Shown: positions 46,859 to 59,673 of the stretch, piece by piece | Numbering within the stretch: the first letter of the stretch is position 1 | Layout of the letters: each line of letters opens with the position of its first letter | Source: Poecilobothrus nobilitatus | Taxonomy: Eukaryota; Arthropoda; Insecta; Diptera; Dolichopodidae | Direction of reading: 5' to 3' | Assembly (NCBI GenBank): GCA_947095535.1 | Contig: OX352774.1 | Span: 38,394,496 to 38,458,495 of the forward strand | DNA: 64,000 nt | The notes under the pieces: generated by a model | Database searches by the model: none | Seen by the model: the letters and a program-made list of their open reading frames with translations, nothing else | What the model was told of the DNA's origin: nothing | Made by a program: the position numbers and the translations under genes

Positions 46859-48334
46859 TTTTTTAGGTTTTTCACGATCATTTGAAAGCTGAGCTTTGTC
46901 AATTTATCTAAAATTTATAAAACCTAAATTTGATCTTAAATATGTGACTATTTTATTAGGCTTAAAAATATGTAAAACAAAAACGACCGTTATTTAGAAT
47001 CTAACTGTGCAGTGTACATACATATTATGAAATGTATGTATATATGTAGATCTATATATATAAATAATGTGTGTTTTAATATTTTATTTGTTCTTTTATT
47101 TTTCATTCCTTTTTTTTTTGCATTTATTCATATCTTTAAAGAATTTTCAAATAGATGGTATGTAGCAAAGGATATTATATAAAAAAAATAATAAAATAAA
47201 GCCAGAACCGTAAAACGTTTGAAACAAACATTTTCTATTCATTTTATTTTATATTAAATACCATTTTTTTTTTTGTTTTACTATACGAAAAGAAATGCAA
47301 ATATTTCAGATTTTATTGTTCAAAAACAAAAGTTTTGAACAAAAAACAACATTTTGTTAACGTACAACGTCATGTCATATGTATTAAAACAATACAGAAA
47401 TAGAAAAAAAATAGAATATATTTATTATAATATACATATACTCACACACATATATGCATGATCATTAAGCGGAAGTGAAATTCAAAAACAGAGTAAAAAA
47501 ACTTCATATGCTGCATAATTACCCGAAAAAAATAGAAAATTTTTTTTTTTTATTTACTTTTTTCTTTAATTCTCAGCTCTTATAGTTTTCTTTTTTACAT
47601 ATTCTTTCTGCGCCTTTCTTTTTCCTCATTTTTTCCCCATGATTGTCTTGTTATTGTTATTGTTCTCTTAGATACAATTTTCACATAATAATGAAAATGT
47701 AATATATAAAAAAAAAATAAACAAAAACAAAAAACACACAAACACAAAGTAAGGAAGAGTAACAATTATATACCTATATACAAAGTTTCATATTGTGTCA
47801 TATTTTAAATTCTACGTCCGTTATAAAAAAAACTTTTGAGTGAGTGTTAAATCTACTACTTTATCGTAAATTTTAAATAAAACTTTTATATATTATTTGT
47901 ATTTAAATATAAAAAGTACATGGTGTCTATATAGTGAAAAACAAATTAAACTTTGTTTTTTTTTTATGTTACTTATTTGATTACGTCGTATTTTGAACCG
48001 TTATTATTTTTTTTTTTGCGCAATCACTCGGTAGACATCCTTTACAAATAATGACATTTCTAATATAGTATTACAGAACGAGTATAGAATAAACGTCGTC
48101 TTAAGGACATTATTAGAATAAAATAAAACGAAATTTAATAAAAAAATGTATGTTTAAACGTCAAAATTATGCTTACAATTTAAATTTAAAAAACAAACAA
48201 ATAATGGAAAAAACCAAGAGCTTTCAAAAGAGCACATTTCCAAAATTAAAAAATATTCCATAATATAGTATGTTAAGTATATTAAAATATCGCATGGCAA
48301 AGCCACATATATATTTCATATAATATAAAGTTTA
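46859..48334. other. AT-rich noncoding DNA, nothing recognised
   Basis: A/T runs and a T-rich, C-containing stretch at 47540-47680. No gene is seen. Confidence 0.6.
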
Positions 48335-48620
48335 TAAAACCAGCTATCGTTTGGTGTTTCCAGATTGAAAATATGCCTTATAGAACCTGTGTTATAATAA
48401 CAATTTAAAGAAAGGGCTTTTTCGAACTTTGTAGGGCTATAGCTCCATAACAGGTGGGGCTACGGAAAAAATTTGTTCCACAAAATTATTTTTTTTGGCG
48501 ATGCCTATCCGTAGTTAAAGTTTTATTGCTTTATTTCAAACGGTGTAGAAGTTTTGTAAATATCCAGAAGGACAAAGTAAGCAAATTTTTTCAAAATTTT
48601 TTGAGAATGTGCTAAAAACA
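48335..48620 (-). mobile_element. Family D element, left part only (D5)
   Basis: Minus-strand order: 'tttttagcacattctcaaaa', a decayed GTCY block near 48575 (ttgtccttctgg), 'ttacaaaacttctacaccgt', 'ctttaactacggataggc', 'gtggaacaaattttttccg', 'agccccacctgttatggagc', 'tacaaagttcgaaaaagcc'. It is truncated after about 285 bases. Confidence 0.7.
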
Positions 48621-49648
48621 AACGTATTTTCACGTTATTTTATTTTGTCTAGGTATCCCATTTTCGTCCTTTTATTTTTTTTCTTCTTTTTCTCGTTTTG
48701 TTTTCCTTGTTTTTTTCTTCTGGTTTAGTTAAAAAAATTTTTTTTTTTTAGTAAAATAAGCGAAAACAAAAAGTCAACTAAATAATAACGGTAATAAATG
48801 AACATGAAATATAACTGTATAACAAATAAAATAACAAAATGTCATTTACCCAAAAGATTTTAAAAAAGAAACAAAAAAAAACAGAAATCAGTCTTTTTTC
48901 GTTATAATAATAACGGTAATTTCTCATCATCATTAAATTTTGGTGAAAAATATCGTATTAGAAGTTTTATATACATATTTAGAGCAAAAATTACAGAAAT
49001 TTTTAAGGTTATGTATCAAAACATTTACTCTGACAGAATATTATGTTTTGTGGACAATTTCATTATTGATTTTTACTTCAAATATATTATGAATAATGGG
49101 AGAATTATTTTGCTGATTGTTAGTAATTTGTTTAAATAAATTTTTTGTCTTGTGAAGTTTATACTTTAAACACGTGCTACCTAATAAAAAATTATATGTT
49201 TTTAACAATAGATATTTAAAATACTATTAACCCTATAATTGTTAGGTTTTTAGTCCTTAACCTTATAGTTATTAGGTCTGGCAACTAGTTCTTTATTAGA
49301 TAAAATAAAGCATTTCGAACGTTATGATTTAATTCGTGAATAAAAAGTAGTTGCTAGAGTAATATGCAAAGTAACTGATTGAGACACATACGGCGGCTGA
49401 GTATTTTATAATTTATATAAAAATATAAATTTAATAAGAGTCATTGAAATGTTGACATTCTCTTACTACAATTTAATATATCGCGACAAAGATTTCGCAT
49501 TGAAAAAATGACGCCGGAGAAAATTTACGATAATTAATTTAAATTTAATTAGAAATACTTTGGAAAAAGGGAATACAAAGGATCTTTGGGGAAAAAAATA
49601 TATCTAAAGTAAATAAGCAAAAATTGTGTTTTAAATGATAAATCGAAT
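48621..49648. other. AT-rich noncoding DNA, nothing recognised
   Basis: 'aaccctataattgttaggtttttag' and 'aaccttatagttattaggt' form a short imperfect direct repeat near 49229-49280. No gene is seen. Confidence 0.55.
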
Positions 49649-49856
49649 AAAGTTTTAATTGAGGGGCCTCTGTCGCCTTGAGGGTATAAAATACGCTGTA
49701 AACACCGAGGGAGTGAGGATTTGAATCCCACACACGTCGTAAGAGTTATTCCTCCTTACGACATTTACACCCACGTCTGAACAGGAGAGTCTGTGTAATT
49801 TTCTGTTAACATTTATGTGGCAGAGAAATGCATTAAAAAAAAAAAGTTTTAATTGA
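49649..49856 (+). mobile_element. SINE S2 copy b with 14-bp target-site duplication
   Basis: Head 'ggggcctctgtcgccttgag', A-box-like ggtataaaatacgctg, B-box-like gaggatttgaatcc, body 'cacacacgtcgtaagag', 'tcctccttacgacatttac', 'cgtctgaacaggagagtctg', 'tgtaattttctgttaac', 'atttatgtggcagagaaatg', then an A tail ending at 49842. Flanking direct repeats AAAGTTTTAATTGA lie at 49649-49662 and 49843-49856. The SINE proper is 49663-49842 (180 bp). The A tail and duplication show LINE-type target-primed integration. The minus-strand frames at 49545-49960 overlap the SINE and are shadows. Confidence 0.9.
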
Positions 49857-50649
49857 ATAAGAAATGCTATTTGGTTGAAAATATAATTATGCAGTATAAT
49901 ATTAATAGGTTGTCGTTTACTTATTTGTCTAACTGTGTGTAATATTCTTAGTTTTAACACTTAATATCAAGTTTCCTTTAATCAAATTTATTTAATAATC
50001 TTTGATTTAATTTCTATTAAATTTATAATTAGAAACAAATTGAATTTCTTAGTACCACCTTTAGTTTCCGAATTAAGAATCAAATTACAGACAAATTAAA
50101 TAATTTTGTTTAGCTTCAAGAAGCATAAGCTATATTTTTTAATACAATTTTACTTAATAAACTCCCAAAGTATAGGCTCCACAAAGTCTTTTTTTAATTA
50201 ATTAACTAGTCAGTTTCTCAATCATTAATTTACTGCGTTTATTATTCGACGTTGAATAATAAACGTAAATTATACAAAATTACATAATGTAAAACACTTT
50301 TTACTATTTGTATGCCATCTAGTATCTGAAACAATAGTTACTTTTATTTATTTATTAATTATTTTGCATTTTATATTTATGATCAAATAATTAATATTAA
50401 TAATAAGATGTGTTGTTTTCATGTGTTTCAAAGTCATGGTTCAGATAATGTTAAAACTCTGATGTAGACTTTGAACTGGATAAAAAGACTACAGCTATAA
50501 TAACATAATATCATATTTGAACGTATTAGTATTAAGGAATAGCTCAATTTTATCAAATTTATAGTAATTTAGATAATAAAAAAATTAATAAACACAAAAA
50601 TTTGATGCGTCTAGATCCTATTTTTAAAGGAGAACTAACTAATATTAGG
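49857..50649. other. AT-rich noncoding DNA, nothing recognised
   Basis: No gene or repeat recognised. Confidence 0.6.
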
Positions 50650-50934
50650 GTGTTTCAAATTAGAATCTACAGTAGAATTCCAAAGTATTATTCGGAGAAG
50701 ATCGAAAATTCAAACGTATTTAAGCAAAAGTTTTGTATATTGTTTCTGTTTCAAGACTCAAGTTTTCTTAGTTTTTGAGTTATCGTGCTGATGGACAGAC
50801 GGACGGACCAATCTTTATCGACTAATTTTTCCTTTCTGATCTAATCCATACACTTAATTTTATCTGGCTTATTTCGAGGTGTTACAAACGGAAAAGCAAT
50901 TTTTATATATCCGAGACTACCGTACGGGTATAAA
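50650..50934 (-). mobile_element. Family C DINE-like element, copy C2
   Basis: Minus-strand left end: tatacccgtacggtagtctc with ggatatataaaaattgc, then 'ccgtttgtaacacctcgaaa', 'taagccagataaaatta', 'gtatggattagatcag', a GTCC core near 50797-50809 and 'cgataactcaaaaactaag', 'tcttgaaac'. It matches C1. The right end is not identifiable. Confidence 0.65.
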
Positions 50935-53900
50935 CGGTCCTTTTATTATTCTAACAAAAATTATTTGATTAATTATTTTCTGAAATAATACAACCAACAG
51001 ACCAATCTATAGAATAATTCAAGACACGGAAAGGATTTTAAATTCTACAAAAAAAAAAAACTAAAAGATTTTTTAAATGATATGAAATAAAATATCAAAA
51101 GAAAAGATACCAAGTTAGACTATTATAGAGTATAGTAAAATAAAGAATAGAAAAAATATAAACATATTTAAGATTGTTATATTGAGTACACGAAAACGCA
51201 ATATCATATTAGCATCAACATAAACAATTTACCTCAAGACACAACATGTAAATATTATTATGTTTATATTATATTACATAATGTCTGTACGAGTAAAATC
51301 ATTGTATTTCACTATAACATTATTTTTTATAAAACATACTTTAACTGAAACATTCATTATAAATTTTATTTTTCTTTTTCTTGTATGAAAAACCGCTAAA
51401 AAGAAAAACCGTAAATAATAACAAATAATAACAACAACAACAAAAAAAAAAAACTTTTTAAAGTCACTTTATGTGACGTGACATCTGAGAAAGCTTAGCC
51501 ATTATTATACTCATATACCGCATTCAAGTATAAAAATGTTCATACATTATTATGCAATTATTATGCAAATTTTTTCTTATGTGTGTGTATATGTATGTGT
51601 AAAAATATACATATTATTTTATTTTCATTTTACTTTTTTCTTTCCTTTTCTCTAAGTACCAAAAAAGCAAAAAAAAAAAAAAAAAACTTTGTTTTAGTTC
51701 ACCTTTGTTAAAAATTTCACAATTATTTTAACATTTAGAAAAACAACAAAAACAACAATACAATAAAATTATTTTGTATTTTACTCCATTTTGTCACGTT
51801 TAAAAGAAATAAGAATTGTAGCTGTTTGTTTTTATTGATAATACCCGTCTGGTTACTCCCATATCTGTAATCTCTAGAGAGAATGAATACTTTGTAACTA
51901 TAAAACTATTTTAAATAACATTAAAACATAAGTTCTATATTCTATAAAAAGAAGAACTTTATAGTTTTTGATAAAATAAAATAAAATTTAATATTCTCAA
52001 AGTGTTCCTAATATTGTATATTATAAATATGTCATATCAGGGTGAAATTTTCAAACAAAATGAAATAAAATGGGTAATGCTATAAATTTAGAAACAAATA
52101 TAGTTTATGGTAAGAAAACCTATTCTTTAAATTATAATATAATAAAATAATTAATGTAATAAATCAGTACATATGTATGTATACATATATATCGAATTAT
52201 TCATCTTCTAGTATTTTTTAATAATTTTCGCAAATAGAAAGTATATACTAATACCCGCTACCGGCGTATAGGATATACCAGATACCGATTTTCGGTTCTA
52301 GTTAAAGAAAAAAAATCAATTTAAATTCTAATTAATTTAGAACATAAATGGAAAATTTAATCAAAAATAGTTTAAGGGAATTCTCCCATAAGTCGAATTT
52401 TAAGAGAAGATATTATATAAATTACAATATTATATTAGCCGTAGCTCTAAAGTATTGAGTCACTCTAAGTAGACAATATTAAGTCTACTAAATCAATTAA
52501 GAGTAAATAAAAGAAAATTGATTAACATATGGTAACGATGTATGATTAAAAGAATTTCTATGTTACTTTAACAGATTTTTGAATTTTCAAAAAAAAAATT
52601 AATAAATAAATAAAAGGCAAAAGAAAGACATCGACACACGCTTAAAGTATACGTATCGACACAAACTTAAAGTATATAATATAAATTTTAAAGTAATTAA
52701 ATTATGATTAAACGACAGTGGCGCACAGAAAAATAAACTCAACTGAATGAAAAGTCATCAAATAACTGAGTACCTTAAAAATAATAATATGTACCTAATA
52801 ATCTATTATATTTTAAATTTGTTAGATTTATATTTTAGAATTTGGTAGATAACTATATAATTTATTGTTTTCATTATTATTTCTTTATAGAGAAACAAAA
52901 TTAAACAGTAGATACACTTTAAGTAAATAAAAGTATTCTATTCTACACAAAGATATTATATTTAAGTTATTTATTTATTAGAACCGTATCACATAAATGT
53001 ACCAGGTAGCTATAACCACTGTTTCCAATTTAAAATTTGAGGTGATTATATATAAATAAGGATATTATATAAAATAATATAAAATATAGAACTCTTTCTC
53101 TTGGAACATTACACCAGCACCACAGTCTGTAATAATTAAATTTAATTAAATAAATTGCATAATTTCAGGCGTAAACATTTATATTAATTGTTATATAGAA
53201 AATCTTGTTAAGATTTTAACAATTACAGTAAAAATTTAATTATTTCATACGTTTTTTTTAATTATAGTAGAAATAAAAAGAAAACGAAAAATATATTTAC
53301 ATAATTTATACTATACTATAAAAATACATAAACATACATAAATTTATGTACCATATAGTATATACTATTTTTTAATGTATATAAATACATATTTGTTTAT
53401 AATAAATATTTTAAGTTGAAGTGAATTTTATGTCATTTATAAAAGTTTTTAGTGAAATAATATTACTGACTTTTTACTCTTTAAGATATCTACCTACCTG
53501 TCTGGTGAATTAATTTTTAACAGTTTTCTTGTTTTTATTTTTAAAGTATACCCACATTATTATGTTTAACTTTTATGTAGGTGTAATTTAATTTATGAAA
53601 ATTTAAATGAACATTTTTTTTTTTTAAAGTAAATTTATTTTTGAATAAAACTTTATATAAAATATTCCGGAAATATGATAAAGAAAATAAAAAAAAAACA
53701 TCATTTAAATTTTTAATTATATTACCGTTACTTTAGTATAAAATAAATGATTATGATTAATTATATAAAATGTGGAAAAAAAAAAATATAAATATGACCG
53801 GAAGATTGGAATTTTTAATAAAGTCTTAACAATAACTAATTTTAAATATTATTATAATAGAATAATAATAATAAGGATTTTTATTTAATTTTAAATTATT

Positions 53901-55789
53901 TAAATAAATAAACGGAAATAGGAGTATTTCAGTTTGGTAGAAATTTAAAAGAAAATGTTGTAGAAAAAATTAAGAATTAATTTTCACAAAGTTTCCAAAA
54001 AAAAGTACTTATGGTCTAAATTAGATTTCTTTAAAGTAACAAAACAAGATAATAGTTAACTTTAATTAAAATTTATTTTTAGACCAAAAAAATATATATA
54101 TATGTCTATAGTATTGTTGACAGATACTTGTAATAAGAAGACGAAAAAATAGTGATTAAATAGACAAAATGTTGTTTTTAACCCAGACTTTTAATGTTTT
54201 AAATAGAAACCAAGTGTAAGCATTTTAATGTAACAATTTAAATGTTAAAAACGTTAATCCAAAAAAACTTGACATAAAATTACTAGAACAAAATATTTAA
54301 TTAGACTTTGTAATAAATAATAAATAATAACTTTAACCATAATCATTTTATGATTAAATAAGTACAATTCTTGTACTATGATTAATTAAGAAGTTTACTT
54401 TTGCATTTCAAGTTTATTGGTCTCAACAATAAGCTAATATGCTAACAAACCGTAGATGGTCTTATATTAATTCTTGCGCTCTAGTAAAACAAACCTCCCC
54501 TAAATTAAATCCTAAACGATCACCTAGTCTGTTATCCCTAAATCGCCGTAGTATCGGCAATGTAATATAGGGATTTTAAGAGAAATCATTAAGAGAAATC
54601 AATAGTTCACCTATTGTGTGAAAATTCATCCCTTGCTTTAAAAAGAAAACTGTTTCTAGGAAAGTTCCTCTTAAATAATCTTTTCTATTTGTGAGTCCAG
54701 TGAAGTTAATTGAATTATATCTATCTGATCTAGAGTATCACAATAGGTTTAAACAGGTTTAACATTGTATCTGCAACCTCTTTCTATCTGCTTATAGCTA
54801 TCTACATACCTATCAATCTACGAGGTACCATACCTTCCTATTTGACTACCTACATATCTATAAATTTACTGTTTTACATAGAAAAATATCAAGTCGAGTA
54901 AAGACAACATAATCATATTTACAGAATAAACGCGGGAAATAGTGTCAAATGTATAAAATTTTCATGTTTACGAGTAAGGATTTGTTTCAATTGGAGCTGT
55001 GATATTATATTGTGATATTGTGATATTATTGGAGCTGTCCCCATGATGGTTCCATATAAACACTTCAATTGAAAATTTCTTTTTAATTTCGACGCTACGT
55101 AAATATCGATGCCTATTAATACCTATCGCACCTCTAATACATATAAACGCACGCTTACGAATTGAAACGTAATTTTTGTTTGAAAAAGTGATATTTGATT
55201 TCAAGATCAGTTTAAGCATAAGAATCCATTTTTCCCATAAAATTAACTTAACTGTTAATGTTTTCAATCAATTTTAGAAAATTTTAACATATAGAGTGCT
55301 TGGCCATGGTATAATTGGATTATAAATAAAAGTCCTTAAAAAATATGAGTTATTTACTTTTATTTAAAAACTTAATTTTATCAAAAACTTTTTAAATTTA
55401 AAACATTTAAACAAAATCTTAAATTTATTTCTAAATTTTTTAACAACTAATATTAATATTTTAAAAACAACATAAAAAAAAATTTAAAAATAACACGTCA
55501 TATTTGTTAAAAAGATTACTTTTTTTTGCAGTCAAATCTATTTACATTTGAAACTTATCGTAAAATATACCTTTTTTTTAAATTTAATTTTAAAAATATA
55601 ATGGATATACATATGTACACATATATATATATATTCCACTAAAAATAGTTATTTAATTTAATTAAATTTAATTACCACAACTTTTAATTAAGTCGAAATT
55701 GTTAATTTGTTATAGCAAATAAAAACAAAAAACAACTACAAAATATTATTAAAAGATAAAATAGGATTTAATAATTTTTCTTGTCGTTT
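50935..55789. other. AT-rich noncoding DNA, nothing recognised
   Basis: Nearly 5 kb without a gene or a repeat family found elsewhere in the window. Notable local features are an A run at 51669-51686, a less AT-rich island at about 54400-54860 with TATC/CTAC-rich words, and a short 'ttgtgatatt' duplication at about 55000-55030 bounded by two 'ttggagctgt' words. The minus-strand frame at 54968-55267 (99 codons) has no recognisable domain. Confidence 0.55.
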
Positions 55790-56176
55790 TTATATACAAA
55801 TGAACGTATGTTCAAGGGTATAATAAATTTGCCATTATGTTTGTGACACCAAGAGCCCAGCTAGACATAGTCTCAACTGTACGGATCGGATCAGAATCAA
55901 ATTGTGAATCGATTAAGCCATGTATACCTATTTGTCTGTATGTCCGTCCTTTCATTCGGACGATAACTTTTAACACCATGCGTACGCAAGTGGTTTCTTG
56001 GGGGCAACATGTTCTAGCTTTCATACAACTTCAAACTTTATATAAATATATATCTAGGTACATAATTAAGTAAAACATCTACAATTTTCTAAAAGATGAT
56101 CAAGTTTTATGGAAGCAGTATATATTACGTTCATACAGGTATCCCAGAGTTGACACCGTCTACTCTACTAAACATG
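55790..56176 (+). mobile_element. Family B element, short internally deleted copy (B4)
   Basis: Left end 'gaacgtatgttcaagggtat', 'aataaatttgccattatg', 'tttgtgacaccaag', 'ccagctagacatagtctcaa', 'cggatcggatcagaatc', 'gaatcgattaagccatg'. A decayed GTCC core follows (gtatgtccgtcc). The right end is 'tctaaaagatgatcaagttt', 'attacgttcatacaggtatc', 'ccagagttgacaccgtctac', 'tctacta'. The internal 259-bp array is absent. The two overlapping ~75-codon frames here are inside the repeat. Confidence 0.75.
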
Positions 56177-59100
56177 TTCATTGTTTTAATTTAGGATTGT
56201 TTTTTGCTAAATTTTACATTTAGTTTTCTTAAAGTTTTTACTTAAAATCAAGAAAAAATATTAAAAACAAAACTTTTTTCTGTAGAAATAAAATGTCTTT
56301 TTATTTTTCTTTCACTTTTTCTGTTACTTTTCGCTTACATTTTTCTTTTTTTTTTAAATTTTTCAAAATAATTTTAAAGTTTTTATTCCTAATCTCTTAA
56401 AAATTATTATTATTTCAATTTTTTACTTATTTTTAAATAAAATTATTTTATTTTGTTTGTTTTTTTTTCTGTTTTGTTATTTTTAATATAAAAAACAAAT
56501 AAGTAGCGAAAACAATTAAAAGTCATTAAATTAATTTTGAAAGTGATTTCTATTTTTTGTTAGTTTTTTTGTTATCCCACAATTTTCTTTCATTCATTAC
56601 TTCTAAACTTAAACTAATTAAAATATTTTGTTTTTTTTTCCTTATTTTGTTATTGTTTTTATGTTCTAATGTTTAAAAGTAGATTTTCTTTTTTTTTTTC
56701 AATTTTCTTTTCCGCAATTTAATTTGGTGCATTTTACAAAATACAAAACATCCCCCTTTTTTAAAGAATACAAACTGCTATATATACAATAATTGCTTGT
56801 ATATATATATATATATATATATATCTTATAATATTGTTTATGCACAAAATCATATACCTAATATGTGTACTTTAAGAACCGCTAAAGGTAATATTGGAAG
56901 TAATAAAATAAAAAACGAAAAAAAAGAAAATTTAAAATTATATATATATATAATATTATAAATCTAAAACTCCCTTGAAACTTATTCAAGATTTCATCGA
57001 AACTATAAAAAGATATGCGCCATAATAAATATAAAAACAAACATATTATTATATCCTTATAATATATAAAGTTTGTTATTAGAAATAGAAATTTTTAAAG
57101 TATAAGTTAATGTTCAAAAAAAAAGAAAAACAAATAAAAACAAATATAAAAGAAAATCTTAATTTTTTTTTTTCTTTTTTTTTCTTACCTACCGGGTTAT
57201 AACATACAAAATTTCCTTTTATCGACAGTGCATCTTTACATAAATGTGTAACAAAAAAAAAAAAACACTTATGTAACTTAAAAAATAAAAACAATAACAA
57301 CAAACACTTATACAGTTTAAGTTAGTACAAGTATACAACAGTAAAATCTTTTTATTTCCGTATCGTTCTTAAAATTTAGTTTAAAAAAAAAAGGATGCAA
57401 AAAAAAAAAAAATAAATAACAAAACGCTTTTACAATGACGGTAGTTAGATTTCATTATATTTTTAATAAAAATAAAATGTTAAAAAGGAAGAGAAAAAGA
57501 AAATGTAAAAATATATTAATGTATCTATCCTTAAAGTATGCAATTAATTCTTTTTAATATCTTTATTAGTTAGAAACTGTTTCGGAGGTGTTAAAATTTT
57601 TGTAGGTTAAGTTAAAATAAAAATAAGTATGTAAGCAAACAACAAAATAAAAGTTCATTAACAAAAAAAAAAAAAAAAAATGCGGACGTGTTAACTTAAT
57701 AACTTTAATTGTTTTAAAAAGAAATTTAATAACCATTTTAAGATTTGGACTTAAATATTTAACGTATTAACAAGAATCGCCTTTAATATTTTAGAAAATT
57801 ACGTTAAGATAAAATAAAAAATGCTCGTACGTTATTCATAATTAAAGTTTAAATTAATTTTCTTATAAGAAAAAAATTTATTGATCAATATAACAATATT
57901 TAATAAAAAATAATGCAATAGTGTATATAGAAATGGTTGAAAAAATCTTGTTGGCTCTAATGTCTTTCACGCCATATTTTTTTGTAAAAGTTATGTTATT
58001 CTATTTTTATCGGGATTTTTATTTAGGCAAAATAAAATATTTCTTTCTGATATTTTGTCAAATTTGTTTCATATTTGAGAAATTTGCTGGGTTATTTTTT
58101 ACACTAAGATTAGTTTATTATTTTATATGTTTCTTGTTTTCCATTCTTTAGCGTTCCTTAACTGTGAAGCTTTTTTTTACAATGTCATTTTCATCCTTTC
58201 AGTGTTTTAATATCTTTTTTTTCAACTTATTGCCGGAATTTGATCTTTTTTTTTGTGTTTCTTAATTTTAAATTAACGTACGTACTAACTATTAGTTAAA
58301 TTGCTAGACGCGCCTTTAGTCCACCATTAACCAAGTAGGACTTTTTTAATATTATGAAAATTAAACGTTAATATATTAGGTATAAACTAAATAATGAAAA
58401 AACTGACGAGGTTATTATTTTTCCATTAATTTTTACTCAAACTCCAATCTTTACGCAACACTTATTGACAATCGACAATGTCCAAAATAATGCATAATCA
58501 TTTTAAATACCACAGAATGAGTCACCTAGCGAGTCGAAGGGACAAATATCGAAATTTGTTTATATTTTTAAAGTCTTCATAAAAAAACAAAAAAAACAAA
58601 AAAAAAACAATATAAGAAATACTGCAATGCATTATATTTGCATTCTTACTTTAACAAATTTAAAAAACTTTTTTTTATTTTTATTTAGGTAAAAAGGGTT
58701 GTGTTTGGAAGAAAATTTCAACAATATTAAAACACCAATCCCCTAACATCTTTTCAAACCCAAAACATTAATTTCTAATAAAAACAAAAAAAAAAATTCA
58801 AATTCACTACAACCTTCTTACTATCTTCAAAAAATTGTTGCAAAGTTAAGTGTTGCAATTTTTTCTTTAAGGATCCTCTTTTAGGAAATGAATATATAAA
58901 AAGATTTAATACGATGAGAGAAAAATAAGTAAACTTTATATTGATAATTTTTTTTGTTTGTGTTTCTTCTTTTTTTGTTTTCCTTTAGGAAAGAGCTCTG
59001 AGCTGTTGGTATAATTAATTTCAACAAAAATACCTATTTATAAAAATATACTCGAAATATAAGCATTTGTATAAAAACCCAATAAATATGCGTACAGGTG

Positions 59101-59673
59101 ATACATTACATCCTTGTATAACAAAAATAGTTAAAGGTACAGAAAAGTAAAAGAAAAATTTAACTATAAATATCATAAATAAGAAATTGTAGTATTTTTT
59201 ACCGAAAATGAAGTAACGATATGCATAAAGTTTACCAATTGATAAATGTGAATTACTTTTTTATTGATAGTAAAAGAAACAGAGTTGCGTTGGACTTTTT
59301 TTGGGGAGAAGAGTATCTAGTGATTAAAAGTTTTTTAAAAGTTTTTATATTGTTGAAAATAAAATTTATATAATTTAAGGAAAACGACACGGATCAGAAC
59401 TTGAGCTAAATGTTAGAGATACCCCGTATGCCCATGTACCCATAGAAACCCTCAAATTGAATATAAAGAAAAACTTCCTTAATTTGAAGAATTTAAAAAG
59501 CTATTTAGATCTTTCTCTTTAAAAAGATTCGTTATTCTCTCTAGATCTGAGAGTTTTTACCGCCAGAGTAGTGTCATCATAGCATAAATCTAGGGAAACT
59601 TAACACCAACTATTGGTAGGTTCTCCATATTTTAGAAGTGCACTGGTGGGCTAGAGTCTAGTGATTACTGAAT
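56177..59673. other. AT-rich noncoding DNA, nothing recognised
   Basis: Long A/T runs and (AT)n at about 56799-56824 (13 units). A less AT-rich patch at 59380-59670, next to B2, has no partner or frame that I recognise. The plus-strand frame at 57921-58151 is hydrophobic and F-rich, without conserved motifs, and is not called. Confidence 0.55.

Noticed and set aside
49545..49960. Overlapping minus-strand frames of 60-101 codons
   Set aside because: They run through SINE S2b and its flanks, with no independent support.
54400..54620. Possible nuclear mitochondrial insertion (16S rRNA-like word ctgttatcccta)
   Set aside because: Only about 12 bases match the universal 16S region; the flanks do not fit 16S order.
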